Positions 13,451 through 27,330 of a stretch of 64,000 nucleotides of DNA are shown here, piece by piece. The stretch lies in the NCBI GenBank assembly GCA_036937835.1, contig CM072874.1, forward strand, positions 19,064,501-19,128,500. Direction: 5' to 3'. Origin of the DNA: Pampus argenteus (Eukaryota > Chordata > Actinopteri > Scombriformes > Stromateidae). The first letter of the stretch is position 1. The number at the start of each line of letters is the position of its first letter. The notes beneath the pieces are model-generated. The model did not search any database. It was not told the origin of the DNA and was given only the letters and a program-made list of their open reading frames with translations. A program made the translations under genes and the position numbers.

Positions 13451-13458
13451 TGACGTCA
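13451..13458. promoter_or_regulatory. consensus CRE palindrome
   Basis: The exact TGACGTCA CREB/ATF octamer sits in a locally GC-richer 300-base stretch. Occupancy cannot be inferred from sequence. Confidence 0.3.
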
Positions 13459-15513
13459 ACAGGAAGGTCAGCTGGGTCCCAGAGGGGTCATGGAGAGACG
13501 GTGAATGGTGTGTGTAGCGGGCTTCACTACAGAGACGCTCCTCTAGGATCCCAGATGGGGCCGGAGGGATGGCCGAGGGAGGAAGGGCCCTTGGAGCTTA
13601 GGGAGGGCTTCGGGAAGGATTACTGAGAGGCTAAAATGTTTTCTTTGTAGCTGAAAGAAACCTAAGAAATGCTCTCACCCAAATCTCCCATGGTCTGAGG
13701 GGGGCTATTTGGCAGGGAGACTCAAGCTACGTCCTAAAGACTTTTTCGTCTTCTTGGGCTTTGGGATTGTCTTCAATATTTTGAACATGCCTTATTTTGA
13801 TTCACAGTACAGATCTCCAAATCTTTTATTGTTAAAAAAGAGCTTCAACAAGTCAATTTCCATCCAAATAAAGTCAATTTATTGGAATCACGATTGGAGT
13901 AATTGAATAAAATAATTTGGGAGCGGAAAAGCTTTTGATAAAGAAACTGAGATACATTGGATTATTTGTTCAGTAAATGCCTGTTGTCAGCACACTATGA
14001 CATCAATCTGCTTCATATGTGATGCAGTTCTCATAAATAAGTATATCAAAATGATTGTATTAGATCTTTGTTTTTGTTTTCAGGTGAAAGTGTGAAATAT
14101 GTCAGACACAAAAAGCAACAATAACAACTTAACAAATACATATTTAAAAAAAGAAAAATTAAAAAATGCACTTTTCTCATGTCATTTTTTTTTTATACCT
14201 CTGATGTTGTAAACACACTGGATTGAGTTTTCTCAAGATTTGCATGACAGTGAGATAGATTTTTTTTTTAATAGTTTTTTTCCAGCCATCCCATATGTAG
14301 GGAGATTGATTAAAAAAGAGAAAAGTTTGGACTCTCTTTCACTAAATCTCCACAGCTTTCATTCCAATTCCCCCCATCCACTCGGGGCCTCCGGTAGTAC
14401 CTACCTACCACACACACAGTAGTCCCCACTGAGCTGTGCAGGACTGGATAAATACCATCCCTTCAGACGCTCTGTGTTAGCAGATTGCTGGAGGTAGGCG
14501 GCCTGCTGTGAGGCCCGACCACACTCCCACTGTTCTGGAGGAGCTTTAAGCGAAAGATCAGGTGTCCAGCCCTGAATGCTTGATTGAACTTAAATCTTTT
14601 GCATGTGCGCTATAACTCCTCTCCGGGCGCTATGCTCAGTGTGGCTCAGACATGACCAGCCAGTCAATTACTCAAAGGAATTTGAATCACAGAGGCTCTC
14701 TGAGCTCCTCGTTTTCACCTGTGTTATTGAAAATTATTATCAGTTACGTTTTGTTTGAAGTGATGGAGTGTTACACGAAAAAGTTAGAATAACTGTAAGT
14801 CCAGTTAATGATCATGTAAGGCAATAACAACGTGCTTTCAACAGATGAAGCTCACTTTTATATTTTAATTCCTTAAAAGAAATACAAGCATGATGTAGCT
14901 ATAACATTTTACATCACTTTTTAATAATTGGTAATAGTTCAAGATCGGTACATCCATTAGATTTTTCAGTGCTACTTTCTGATTCCACTTTGACTTGTGG
15001 TACAGAGGATAGTATCAAAGGTTTATATTGTAATGGACATTTAGGTTGTGTTCATTCTCATTTTGACTGCATGGCAGTTTTTTTTCTTTTTCTGAGGAGG
15101 TTTATGAGATTGGTGGTTACATTTTTTTTTTTTTTTTGCCTCCTGGTAGCCTGGTAGTCTCAGATGTAAACCACGTTATGTCTCCAGATCTACACATTCA
15201 AACTGGAAAGTAAAATGTTATTATTATGACCAACAATTTAATACATCAGTATATATTTAAATACATCTTGATGTGGTTCTAATTAGGATACAATCAAACT
15301 GAAATGATGTGTAAATGGCATACATAATATCAATCAACATTCCCATAAAATGAGCCAATCCAACAATGAAGTATCAAACCTATATCTGATAGAGACAGAG
15401 CTCCATTGTTGTTCAAAAACCATTAAAAATACCTCAGCGAGTAACACTGTTGCACTGAGTGACATGCCCCTTCATTACCATCACCGCACACTGTAGTTTA
15501 TTTTTACTCAAAG

Positions 15514-15514
<1 letters not shown>

Positions 15515-15551
<37 letters not shown>
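15515..15551. repeat. (CA)18 microsatellite
   Basis: An uninterrupted CA dinucleotide run of about 37 bases. Confidence 0.97.
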
Positions 15552-15553
<2 letters not shown>

Positions 15554-18500
15554 GCCTGCTGCTGGAAATACTCAGTAGATCACCAAATGTGGATTAATCC
15601 ACCGCTGAAAATAGTCCCCAATTAATACACTATTTCCTCCTGTTTGAATAACGTTTATTAAAATCTACAGTGCCCAGCTTTAGGAAATTACTGAGCTTTT
15701 TATAAAAATGAAAACTATATATTTTTTTGTTTTTAAAGATTTATGACTTAAGTAATAACCAATGGAGCTGAGAGCTAAGAGCCACAGACAGGATAGGAAA
15801 GTCAGAAAATATTGAGAGACGAACACACATAGTTAGGTTTGGTGTTTATGGGATTAAAAATAGGAAAAACATAGAATAATGGCAGATTTATCGGTTAAAG
15901 GTGTGTGGAGCAGACAAATTCATGAAACCTTGGCACCGATACTAAAGCTTCAGATGGTATCACTACACCGGTGGTTATATCCAGAGAAAATAACGGCTTT
16001 GTGTGCTTTCAATAATATACTGCATCCCGGCTTGTATGAACACATATTCGTATATTTTTAAATTGTTGTTAAATTATTAAATTGCATATGTTGACAGGCT
16101 TTGTGTGGAGAGTTGCATACTGGACCACGGAGTAAACAACGAAACTGAAAGCTGCTGCGTTGCTGTGGGCAACCTAACTGTAAGTTCTCTTCCTTTTCAC
16201 CTTATGATATAGAGAGCTGGTGTCATGACTTCCTGTCTAGCTTCATTTCACTCAGTCAGCATTTCTTTAATTGGTCTTTCTGAAAAGATAAAGCATATTC
16301 CCAGGGGTTACTAAAGGCTGTGTTCCATGTTTAGTTATTGGCATTGTTACAAATGTCAGTGGTATTCTAAATGAGGTGTTACAACTTTTGGAAGTTCTGA
16401 TTTCACTTCAGCTCCCTATAACCAGATCATCAGTGTGTTTGTTTAATCGTATTAACTGTGTAACAAGTCATGTCTAGTTTTTCAATGTTTCATGAACACA
16501 ATATTCATTCTGTCTCAATAGACTCTCAATAACAACATATCTGTCATAGCTCATAGCAGTTTCTTCAGTCTGTGATTTCATTTAAGAGCACACAATCAAA
16601 TGTAATTAATGCTATAAGCACGTTGGCATGCCGGAGTACACGGTTGATGATTACCCTGCTTCAGTTCACTTTAGCTGGTTGAAACCAAACCATCATTTCA
16701 ATCACTTAAGCATATTTTCATCATTTCTTCAACCCCTTCAATGAGCATTTTGATTTCTGTGCTGATATATTGCTGGAACTTCAATGTAAAGCCGTGTTGT
16801 TTTTTTTTTTTCTTTTTAAATGATTGATGACTCAATTTCCAACAAGAATACTGTTTGCATCTTGGACCAGGATGAAAATGAATGTGACCTGATGGGAATT
16901 GAGGATGTGGGTGATTTGAATTTGATTCTGCAATCTGGAAGTTGTTATTCTCTACCAACACTTTTTCTATTCATTTAATATCCATGAACAATAAAAGGCC
17001 AATAAGACCAGGTGATGAGAAAAAGGATGTACTTACTGCATGTCTGCTTGTATGTTGTCAAAATATGACAGCGGCCCAAATGCTTTTTGGATGCTCATGA
17101 CAGGAAATTCCTACAATCTCCACACAAAACATTTGAGGTTGAGTCGAGGTTGCTTAAACAGTGAAGTAATCATATAGTGTTATACATATAGACAACATAA
17201 CTGAGTATTCATGTCATTATAGCTGTGATTACACAACACAACAGCTAATAATGCTGTAACAATATGTGCTCTATTTGAAACCATCACAGTTATGATACAA
17301 AGAACTAGTTTAGTTTGAATTATTGCTATAGCTACCCAGTCATATGGTGATTAGAAGAGTTAGATCGCGCACCATGTTGTTCGCCATAATTGCGATATTA
17401 TTTGTTGTTGTTGACAATGATATTAGAAATTAAGTGGAAACTGTTGTCTTGGAGCATTTGGATATTATTGCTTGTCCGCACACAGCAAATTGAAATATGG
17501 ACTTTATTGTTGTCTGCTCTTCTGTGTTTGAAACCAATTGCAAATTGATTCGAAAGAAAAAGCTTGTGGTCATTCCTGCTGAACTGAAAATGATTTGGGT
17601 TTGTTTTTTTATCCCAAGACTTTTATTGAAAACACACTGAAATGTATTGCACAGTAAAGGTTTTAATGGACTCTATCCAACACTTGACCAGGAACCTGAG
17701 AAGGGCTGGAATCAAATTGCATTCAGTCTAATCTCTTCCTGGACGACAGTGTCAATATATCTAATATCTGAATGGGTCGCAGCAGACCCGCCTCTGTGTG
17801 TGCGTTCTAATCATTACAAGAGAAAAAAGGGTTTTTGTGTCTGAGCATCATGCCTCTCTCAGTGTTGGTGTTCTCTTTCTATTTGAGTATATTTGGGTCA
17901 AGCTCATTTTTCTGTTTTGGATCTTTTGGGCCCATAAAGACTCTTTCTACATTGTGCTTCTACATTCATTTGCATGCTGGGCAGCTGCCCAGTTTAAGCA
18001 CACTGTGTTGTTAGTGCCGGTTGTCATCACTTAGCATCAAACTTTCCCCTTACTAGCTCTGAGATTCAAACTTGACATCCGCTATCATTCTCCTAGTCTT
18101 CTAACATCAACCACTTCATGTAAAATGTCGAGTTGTTGCTATTGGAAACATGCCTCCAAATCTGAATTTGAGTCTTAAACTTACACTTAAAAATAGATTT
18201 TTTTGTATTAGGAAGGAGCTGGAGACAAAATAAGAGCTAGTAAAATGAGGGATCTGTACTAATCGCACAGCCAGCCTCAGTGTTCCCTGCAGCTGCCCTC
18301 CCTCTCCCAAACCAAAACCTCAACCACCCTTCCCCACCAAGGATTGTTTTACGCTTAATTTTGTTAGACTTAATGAGATTTCACTAATTAAATCTTCCCT
18401 GGCTGGGACCCCCTACCTCCACTACTCACCTCCACCACCGACATACATCTATTCTTACCCACGGAGTGATTTCTTGTAGAACTTTTTTCATGAAGAACAG

Positions 18501-18823
18501 GGACAGTACTCTGTGGATTTCCAATTTCGCGCAAAGATGCTTGGCTGCACTTGTGATAGCCAGTAGGTTTTCAAATCTGATTTGGTGTGTGAGAGCAGGA
18601 AGTAGCTGTGGAGTACATCTAGATGTCTTTGCATCATTAAAAAAACAAAGTGCTGGAGAGTATGTCAAAAGTTCTTTGTAACACCTTTTGATCATATTGG
18701 CAATATTTGTGTTTTTTTTACTTAAATTGAAGTGAAGATTTTATGATTGGTTTAAGAAACTTAAAGTTTTCTTTATCATAATAATTTTCTTATCTCATCT
18801 CTCCCTATAAAAAAAAAAAAACC

Positions 18824-18838
18824 TGGCGCCCTCTACTG
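18824..18838 (-). promoter_or_regulatory. CTCF-like core motif
   Basis: TGGCGCCCTCTACTG is close to the reverse complement of the CTCF core (CCACTAGAGGGCGC form). A run of about 14 A's precedes it. It is a single-motif match. Confidence 0.3.
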
Positions 18839-21479
18839 TATATTCCTTCACTGTTGCTCATATATTGTAAAGTAGTTGAAACTCAAAATCAAATCCTAGG
18901 GACGGGACTTTAGTGACAAAACCCAGGCATGTTCCAGATGTCCCTAATAGTAATCCCTGCATTAGCTGTGTGACAGTGTTAAAAGGGAAGTGCTGAAGGG
19001 TGGGACCATCTCAGTTCAAACAGTGAGACCTTGGAGGCTATTGTTGACAGCAGCCGCTTGCCCTGCTATTGTGGATGATCCTCTGGGACGCTCTCACTGA
19101 CTATTGTGGGAGCCAGCCTCCTGTTTCCCGTTTGAGCCTTGGACACCCAGTGCCAGATCTACTGCGCGGTTCTTCAGCCAAAAAGTCCATTATACCCCTC
19201 ACCCTCCCCTCCATCTCCTGTACCCGTGTCCACAATAGTCCAGCTCCCCGATCCCCTGTCTCATTTAGGCACACACACACACACACCCACACAAACATCA
19301 CATCCAGCCTCAGAAGCCGCTGTGTCGTGGCCCTCGGGTGGGCGAGTGGGCAGCGAGGCTGTTTCAGATGGGAGCGCTTCCTTGATGGAGGCCTCTGCTG
19401 ATCGGGTTTCTGCCACCTGTCATTCAGCTTAGGAGGCAGGAAAGGGGGCAAGCATGGTTGTGGGCGGTGGGGGTGAAGGGGCGGGTGAACAGGAAAGATG
19501 CCATGACAATCTGGCAGCAAGCCTGTAGCCTGCTGTTGTGTCAGTAGTTTCATAGCTTCCCAGACTTCTCAAATGATCCATTTTAGTTCTTGCAGTGGTG
19601 ACTTTTCCATTTGATCTAATAATAAAGTTAAAATAAAATAAAAGTAAAATTATTGCTTTTTTTCTAAATGTACATAAACATTATATATGTGTGTCATTAT
19701 ATGCACATTTTACATGCCATTTGTTGAATAGCACAGGGGCACACACAGAAAAAAGACAACACATTCAGTGTGATTGAGCACACTTTGTTGTCTCTCAGAT
19801 CAAACCATGCTTGTTTAGCAATAAGAGTTCTATTAAAAAGTTAGTACATGTAGGTCATAGCCTACATTTGTAATAGTTACATTATATGTATGTGATACAC
19901 ATCATGGTCAGAAGGCTAAGATTTTATTAAACTGCATTTTTATTGAGGCACACTGGGTCTCATTACATCTTTTTCACATTTTTACAATCTAGATTGTATT
20001 TTACTTTATTTAATGGTTTCATATTCACACTTGAAAGTACTTAACTCTGCCAAAACTGCAACATCTTAATAATATAAATATTAAAGGTTTTAATCTACTG
20101 GTTCAGATCTGTATGAGAATACGCACAGTGATGGACAATTCTATGAAAATTAGAGCTTTGAACAAAGACGGATGCAAATTTCAAGTGAGTAAGACTGTTC
20201 TTTATTACTTTATTGCAGAGTTGAACATTACAAGTTGACAGTTTTGTCATGTATTTCATCCATACTGCCAGATTTATACATTTTCGAGTAAGACTATTGA
20301 CCAATGAGTTATAACCATTTAATTTTAACACGGTTGTAGTGCTACCTAGTCTAGTGTAGTCTATTAAATGTTATACACAATTTATGTCAGATAGACCATT
20401 CCCACCAGACATGGACAGGGATAATGTTGGGGAAAAAATGGTAAAACATTTAAAATTGAATTGAAATAAGAGTGGTAAATATGAATAGATGTATGTTGAA
20501 TAAAATAGATTCTTGGATAAAAAAAATGGCTTTACAGTTCACGTGTCATCATCAGAATTAAATGAAAGTGCTAATTATCTACCCAATCTAACAAAAAAAC
20601 CCCAACTTTTGAGATATCCTTCCGTCTAACACACAAATAGACAAACCAAGCAGACCAACGACGTAACCTCCTTGGTGAGGGGCAAAAAAAACCCCAACCC
20701 AATATAACCTGCTGTAATTCATCACAGGAATTCATCTCACAAACACAGCATGTTATTACAAATTAGATGTGAATATAACACTGGCAGTAAGGTGTTTAGG
20801 GTCTCATTTAGCCTCGCTCATGGAGAGAAATTCATTTGCCTTTTCCTTCTAGAGTTCAACTAGCAGGTTTCATCACTTGTAATTTTAGCCCTGCCAGGCT
20901 TATGTGCTCATTTTATCACATTTAAGTTAAATCAAGACACCTGGAAGTACACATTAATTATAGGAAACTTTACTTCGGGGGTTGTTGTTCATAAAGGTAA
21001 TGTTGAGAAATGCAGCCTACTTTTGTCATAGGATGCTTATTTTAGCTGAAATTCTAGCTTTAGTCAGTCAATTTAGCATTTTGAGGGCTGATTTCTGGCC
21101 TTGGTTTAGAATGATTTCAGGCTCTATCTTGGTTACAGAAGAGGGGAAATCTCCCTTTTAATGTATAAAGATCAGAATGCACATTATTTCTGACCTCTCT
21201 GTTACACGATTGTGGGGTCATGCTTATGCTCTTCATTATTAGTTTCACTGTGTAATCCCACATTTCCCTCCATCACACTTACTACCTCTATGCTTAACTA
21301 TCCTCCTCCAATCCATCCATATCCATTTCTCCCTCACCCAGGCTCTTTACCCTACCAACCCTAATTGTAATTATGTTGATTTAACTTAGACACATGCGGC
21401 TCCCTCCCTGCCATCTGAATTGAAGCTTATTAGTTTGAATTTTTATTTTTTTTTATATATTTATTTATTCCCATTTCTC

Positions 21480-21640
21480 AGGGTCCCTGTCGGCATTTCC
21501 AATTACTCTTGTCATGCGGCTGTAATTGCCTCCATGCTAATGGCCGCCAGACAATCGTGCTAAATGAGGTGAGGCCGAGAGGCTAGGAGCCTGACTTCAT
21601 TAAGAACTAATGGGATTTTATAAGGGGGACTGAAGACCCA
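21480..21640. promoter_or_regulatory. candidate conserved non-coding element
   Basis: A low-repeat block with TTCCAATTACTC, GGCTGTAATTGCC, GCTAATGGCC and ATTAAGAACTAATGG, i.e. repeated homeodomain cores at moderate GC, flanked by T-rich sequence. I judge it among the most enhancer-like blocks in the upstream region. Confidence 0.35.
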
Positions 21641-24346
21641 GCTCATCAAAAAGAGGTAGATGGAAGGAAAACAAAACAGATGGAGGAGGAGAGCCAAATC
21701 ACCACTATTCTAACTTAGCCTGCTCCTTGTCCTGGCACTCTAAAGAAAATAAAGAACAGGTTAGTCTTCCTACCTAATTATAGAGAAAGACGATACTACT
21801 GAAAGATCGTACAGTGATTTACTGTGAAATATACACATTGATGAGCGTTTTGTAAGTGAAGCTGGCTGTCGTCTTCAACATGAAATGCAGCTATTTTTAT
21901 CTGTCTCAGGCTCTTGGTTGTTTTCTCAAAGCAACTATTTAATTTTTGGCAACGTAGCAGCAATAGATATGTATAAATTATATATTTTCGAACTGAGTGG
22001 ACAGTACATTCCAAGTCCTCCCACATTTTTCACACTTCATTTAGACAGATAGAGACTTAGATGGGTGCAAACATGGATGGATGGATGTGAATACATGGCT
22101 TGTACACAACAGGATTATGAGACCAAAGCAATAATACATACTGCAGATCTGCATATGGGTTGAAGGCCAACCAACGCCACCGGGTCAAACATAATAAAAT
22201 AATTTTGAGTTGTTAAATCTGTTGTTCATGATAAACTGTGCTCTAATTACTATGAAAATATATTAATATTCATTTGATAATGTGGTTCAAACCAAACAGA
22301 AACAAAAAGAATGTGAGACAAGATGCCTTAAGGACCATAATTGGAAGAGTGCTGCAAGAAAAGCTTTCTCAGAATTATCACTGTTATGGTATATAGTGTG
22401 TGTGTGTGTGTGCAGCGAAGATATTATTACACAAAATGTTCAGCGCAGACAAAGTTCTCCATTCGGACCACCAAACCAAACCCCTTCAGAGAGGTAATGA
22501 TCCCGTACTGATCTGTCTGCCCTTGAAATCCGTTGAAATGCGTCCATCCATCTTGATGAAATCGTTCTCTTCCTCGTTGGAATATAGCTACATTGTGCGC
22601 TGTACAGTTGCGAGATCAGTTGCACTATACTCTAATTTGCCGCACCATCTTAAAGCTGACACGGTTTGTCCGCTGTTGGTTTCAGCTCAATGGCCTTTTT
22701 GGCTCCTGTAGATGAGGGGCCTGCCAAATGCTATTACACGCTGAATAAATCAATGTGTTCACCTGTGAGCAGAACGCATTTTAGAGTCAGTGGGGTAATG
22801 GATACTGTATAATGGGTGTACTACTACCACAACCTCAACTCGGGTTCATTCTCTGGATGTTAAGTATCTGCTGGTTTGTTTATGGGAGCAAAGAGGGGAA
22901 TCATTCAGTTACAGCTGTATGCACGTCAACTATTACTATAACATAACTGAGAAACATCTCATGACTTTCTGCACTATTGATAAAGACGAGATGACGCTGA
23001 TGTTTGTGTAACCTACATATGCTGTACTGTGAGTTCAACCTTTATATAAGTTTCTGTAAACCCAATGTCTATTTGAATATCACATCTTTATGGCAGAATT
23101 CTCCTTTAATTTAACCTGCCCTTAGTCTGAGGGTTCTGCAGGGCTACATCTCCACTGCGAACCCAAATGGGAGGTAATTATATCTTTTGGGGACAACATG
23201 CAAATAGCAATCACAGAGTCGGTATCGAGGGACATTCAGCGATATAAACAACTAGGAAGCATCGCACAGCCTGTCTGGACACTCAGTGGAAATTAGGCCA
23301 ATTATCCAGGCCATATCTGTTGTGGGCAGTGAGTAGAGGTAAAACTATTGTCATATGATGGAAAGATGATGCGATTGTTCAAATGTCATTGAATTAACGT
23401 GGAATGAAAACACAAATATACACTCTGCTCAAATTATGGGAGTAGGCACCATACCATCCAGATTATTATATGACATATATATTCAAAAACAGGTACAAAC
23501 CTAAAGATATGGTACAAAACAACACTTCTGCCATTATTAAGCATATTTTTAGCTTTAGTAAGACTACACCTCTCCACCAATATAGTATGGATGATAACAT
23601 GCTATTGATTCTTAAATATCTGCTCTAATACCACAGTGTTGAGTTTTGAGCTGGAAGCTGAAGTCATACTGAAATATCCAGTTAACTCAGTCATGTCTTT
23701 ATTGTATTCGGCTGTAATCTGTCTGTTCTTTTCAACAGACTTTTCCTGGAGAATCTAGTAAGTAAGACAGATGTGTCTAATCATTTGGGCTGCAGGGTGT
23801 TTTTGTCCCCTAAAATGACGTCCAGGCTGCACTGATGGTGGGACGATGGTTGTGGTTTAAGGCTCGGGCCTGGTAGGAACAGCTGTCCTACAGCTGCCAT
23901 CTCTCCTGCTTTAGGTGGTGGTGGCGGCGGGGTGGGGGGGTTGAAAAACAGTCCCAAACCTCCTGGGTCAGAGCCCTGGTATGGCGGTCTCCCTGGCAAC
24001 TGGAGCTGAGACTGTGGTGTGTGTCTGTCTGTGTATCTGTGTACAGTATGTGTGTGTGTATGAGCGGGGAGAACAATCTGGCCAGTGAGGAGCGTACCGG
24101 GGGTTAAGGGGGTACAGAGTCGATCCTCACTTTATCTGTATCTCTTTCAAATCAGTCACTGTTGGCGTTGACTGTTTCCCAGTTTCCCAAACAGTGCACA
24201 TAGTGTCTTTTTCTCCCCCCAAAACTAACAAACAACCGCATTCAAACCACATTGGGATGATTAATATTCTGTCTCTCTTTTTCTCTAACTACCCTCTAAG
24301 CTCAGCACTAGGGAATGTAAAGCTCCCTAAGCAGGGCAACACATTG

Positions 24347-24545
24347 AGACAGGGGAAAAAGGAAAGGGGGAGGTGAAGGAAGATCAGTGAAAATAAGAAA
24401 ACGTGAGTTTAGGAAGAAAGAAGAGAGAGAGCAATGGCAAGAATGAGAAAGAAGATGTGGGGGATGGAGAGGAGAGGAGAGGGTGGGCTCTGGAGGTGGA
24501 AAAGAAGGGAGGACAGGGGATGAATAGGGGAGGGAAAGTGGATAT
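24347..24545. repeat. purine-rich tract
   Basis: About 200 bases overwhelmingly of A and G on the + strand (GAGACAGGGG through GGGAAAGTGG), with scattered single pyrimidines. Such polypurine tracts can form triplex (H-DNA) structures. Confidence 0.75.
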
Positions 24546-24619
24546 GTGGAGATACTTGGCTTTGGCCCCATCAAAATAGAGGTTGTCATGCTAACTAAAC
24601 CCTCCTCTCTCTGTCTCGT

Positions 24620-24624
<5 letters not shown>

Positions 24625-24693
<69 letters not shown>
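24625..24693. repeat. compound (CA)n(CT)n microsatellite
   Basis: About 15 CA units pass directly into about 20 CT units. Confidence 0.97.
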
Positions 24694-24695
<2 letters not shown>

Positions 24696-24699
24696 TAAG

Positions 24700-24862
24700 T
24701 ATCTGAACCATAACCACCGAATCCCTAACCTAAACTTAGCTCAACTCTAAACTAACTCTTTACCCTCAAATCGGTGACTTATGCTAAAAGGACTTTTTGT
24801 CCCCATAAGGGAGGCGAGTCCCCACAACTTGACTGTGTAAACACACACACACACACACACAC
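24700..24862. repeat. dispersed teleost repeat with CA tail
   Basis: 'ccctaacctaaac', 'ggactttttgtccccataag' and 'gcgagtccccacaa', followed by (AC)n at 24841-24862, match a widespread fish repeat with the 'GGACTTTTGGTCCCCATAAGG' core. Confidence 0.6.
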
Positions 24863-26934
24863 TCTTTCACCTCCAGACACCAGACCTCTTCAACAGTGTC
24901 TAATCAAATGCATTACTTATTATACATCTGCCTGTACTAATATAAAAAAGCGAGGTGTCAAAAAAAAAGTTTTACAATGACAAAGAAGTATGTACCGTTT
25001 GTAATAAGAAGCAGAAAGAGTTTCTTCTTCTACATACTAAAATGTCAAAAATACATGAACTTTTGTGCAAATGCACCCACAGGTGATTTTAAAGTTTCTT
25101 GCTGTTTTTTTAAGCTGCTTTTTAAGCTTTTTTTAAAGATGCTTTTGCAACCAGTGCATATTGATACAGTGGTTGCTCAATCCTGGCAATCATCGTATAC
25201 GACGTATTCTCACGCTTAAACTTCAAATGATAGCGCCCACCAACCTTCTGTGCAAACACATTTGATAAAACAGCCTGTGTTTGTGTTGTGTTCAGCGAGA
25301 AATACTGTACAGTCCATTACAATAAGCTTGCAAGACAAAAGCACAGTAACAGGTGTTAGCTGTGACACTTGAGCAGTTACTGTGTATTGGCCGATTTAAG
25401 GTGTGAGAGGAGTGTGTGTGTTGAGTGGGAATGTGTGTGTGTGTGTGTTTATGGCAAAGACAAGAGCACATACTTTGGTGCAAATTCAATTTATATTCTG
25501 GACAGTGAGTTAAACAACTATTTGGAAAGCAACATGTTTTAGATCTATATTGGCTCATATGCTCATATTTAGATGCTAATGTATGCAATTGCAATGAGAA
25601 ACATATTTGAAACATTCATTAACACCTCCTGAACCTAATTATGCTCAACTTTTTTTAATCTATTGCAATGTAATATTTTAGGACAATCCTTGGCTCTTAT
25701 CCTAGCTATTGACTATTTAGAATAATAGTTTTATTTATAAGGTTATAATTGTAATTTCTCATGAGAGACAGATTCAAAGTTAACATGAACCTTTGTTCAT
25801 GTTTGATGTGAGATTAGATACTGAATGTTTTTAAGATAAAACCACACTGCAATTGCCATTTCCAGATACTTTTCAAAATGTAATAATCAAAACATAATAA
25901 ACAATTGGATACCATCATACTCTTTGGTATTTTTCACTCTTATTTGGATTAGTAGAAGCACTACCAGTAGACAACAGTCTAACTTGAGTGTTGAAAATCC
26001 AATGTAATATTTCTATAAACTCTAAATACTGAGATACTTCATATACTTTATATGCTCAGTATGTTTCCAGTGAGGTACCAACTTGGATACTTAAGTTAAA
26101 TTAAATAAAAAAAAAACAAAAAACAAAACAAACCCTCAGGTAATGTTGGAAGGACAGTGCGTATAACACCAGCCATCCATTGATGATTTCATGCTAGTAG
26201 ACCGAATCTTTCATATTCTTCTCATTTCTGGTTCTGCATCTTTTGCAAAATCCATGTTAATTTTAGGAGCCTGATTCTAAAATACCTGATGTATCATCAA
26301 ATCGATTCAGGTGACATATTGATCCTTTGAAGCATCTTGTTGCTGCAGTCTGGTTCACATCCACATGATGGTGAAATATTTAAATCTTCCATGTCTTTAC
26401 AGCAGTGGATGTCTCTTTACTTCCTCCCAGGCCTTTAGATTCACACAAGTAGAAGGATAAAACAGACAAATCTTTAAACACTACGCATTCTTAGATACTA
26501 GTGAGCCAGTTGGCCGCACAATGACAGGAAAACACCAAACATAGAGGGGCTGGACGTTGTTTCCATAGAAACGGACCTCATGCGAAAAGGTCACTGTCAG
26601 AGGTTTTTCTCAGAAAAAAGGCAGAAGGATTATAAGGGGGGGAGTCAGACAAGAACAAAAAACAAGCTGTTTTATTATCCATTTTTATACATCCCTCTTT
26701 CCCCCCCGAAGAATATTCTAACAATGATAAAAAATGTAGGATTTAAATAGTGCAATTACATGGCTGCGAATGTTGAGAGCCCCCTCTTTTTTTATTATTA
26801 TTATTTCTTTATTCTCTTTTGAAGTCAGGAATTGAAAAGGGAGAGTGGTCGACAGCCCGCGCGATGCCTGAGCTTTGTGTTTCGGTGCAGATATGTCGCC
26901 TGCCTGCCCCCTCAATCACTGGCAGCTCCTTCCG

Positions 26935-27330
26935 CTCTCCCCTCCCTCTCAAGTCATTTTAATTAAGTCAGTCTCACTGGCATGGTAGGCAAAGATAATT
27001 GGAGAGGGTTTTTGGATGCCATTTACTCTAAATGACGCCTGTTTCTTCCCATTCTCTCGCCTTTTCTCCACTCCCACAGCTTCTCCCGCCACCCCTCCCC
27101 TCCTGCTCCTCATCTCCTGGCAAGGAGTTACCTATCTTTCCTTCCCTTCCCTTTTCTCCGCTTCCATCTTATATTCAAACGTGAAATATGGATTAACCTC
27201 TTATGTGTGGCTGAGGGGACAACTTCCTGTGAATTGCAAATTTTGGCCAACGCTGCAATTTATTTGAAATGGCAAATCAGGCAAAGCAATTTACTGGAAT
27301 TGAGGAGGTGCTTTGAACTTTCCTCCTTTG
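26935..27330. promoter_or_regulatory. candidate conserved non-coding element
   Basis: Two blocks (TTTTAATTAAGTCAG... near 26957 and ATGGATTAACC...GCAATTTACTGG at 27187-27297) flank a pyrimidine-rich spacer. There is no coding frame. The blocks contain homeodomain and bicoid-type (GGATTA) cores. Confidence 0.3.

Larger units (their letters stand above)
13250..24346. other. non-coding stretch
   Basis: No coding exon or RNA gene was seen. Contents: a consensus CRE (TGACGTCA) at 13451-13458; a (CA)18 microsatellite at 15515-15551; a CTCF-like site at 18824-18838; a short CA tract near 19268-19287; candidate conserved blocks at 14470-14700, 21480-21640 and 23130-23340; a (GT)n tract near 22396-22413; and a GGT/GGC run near 23914-23940. 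Confidence 0.55.

Noticed and set aside
19101..19553. 150-codon minus-strand open frame, the longest in the window
   Set aside because: Pro/Arg-rich product translated through a CA microsatellite and GC-richer DNA; overlapping open frames on the other strand look equally random; no domain.
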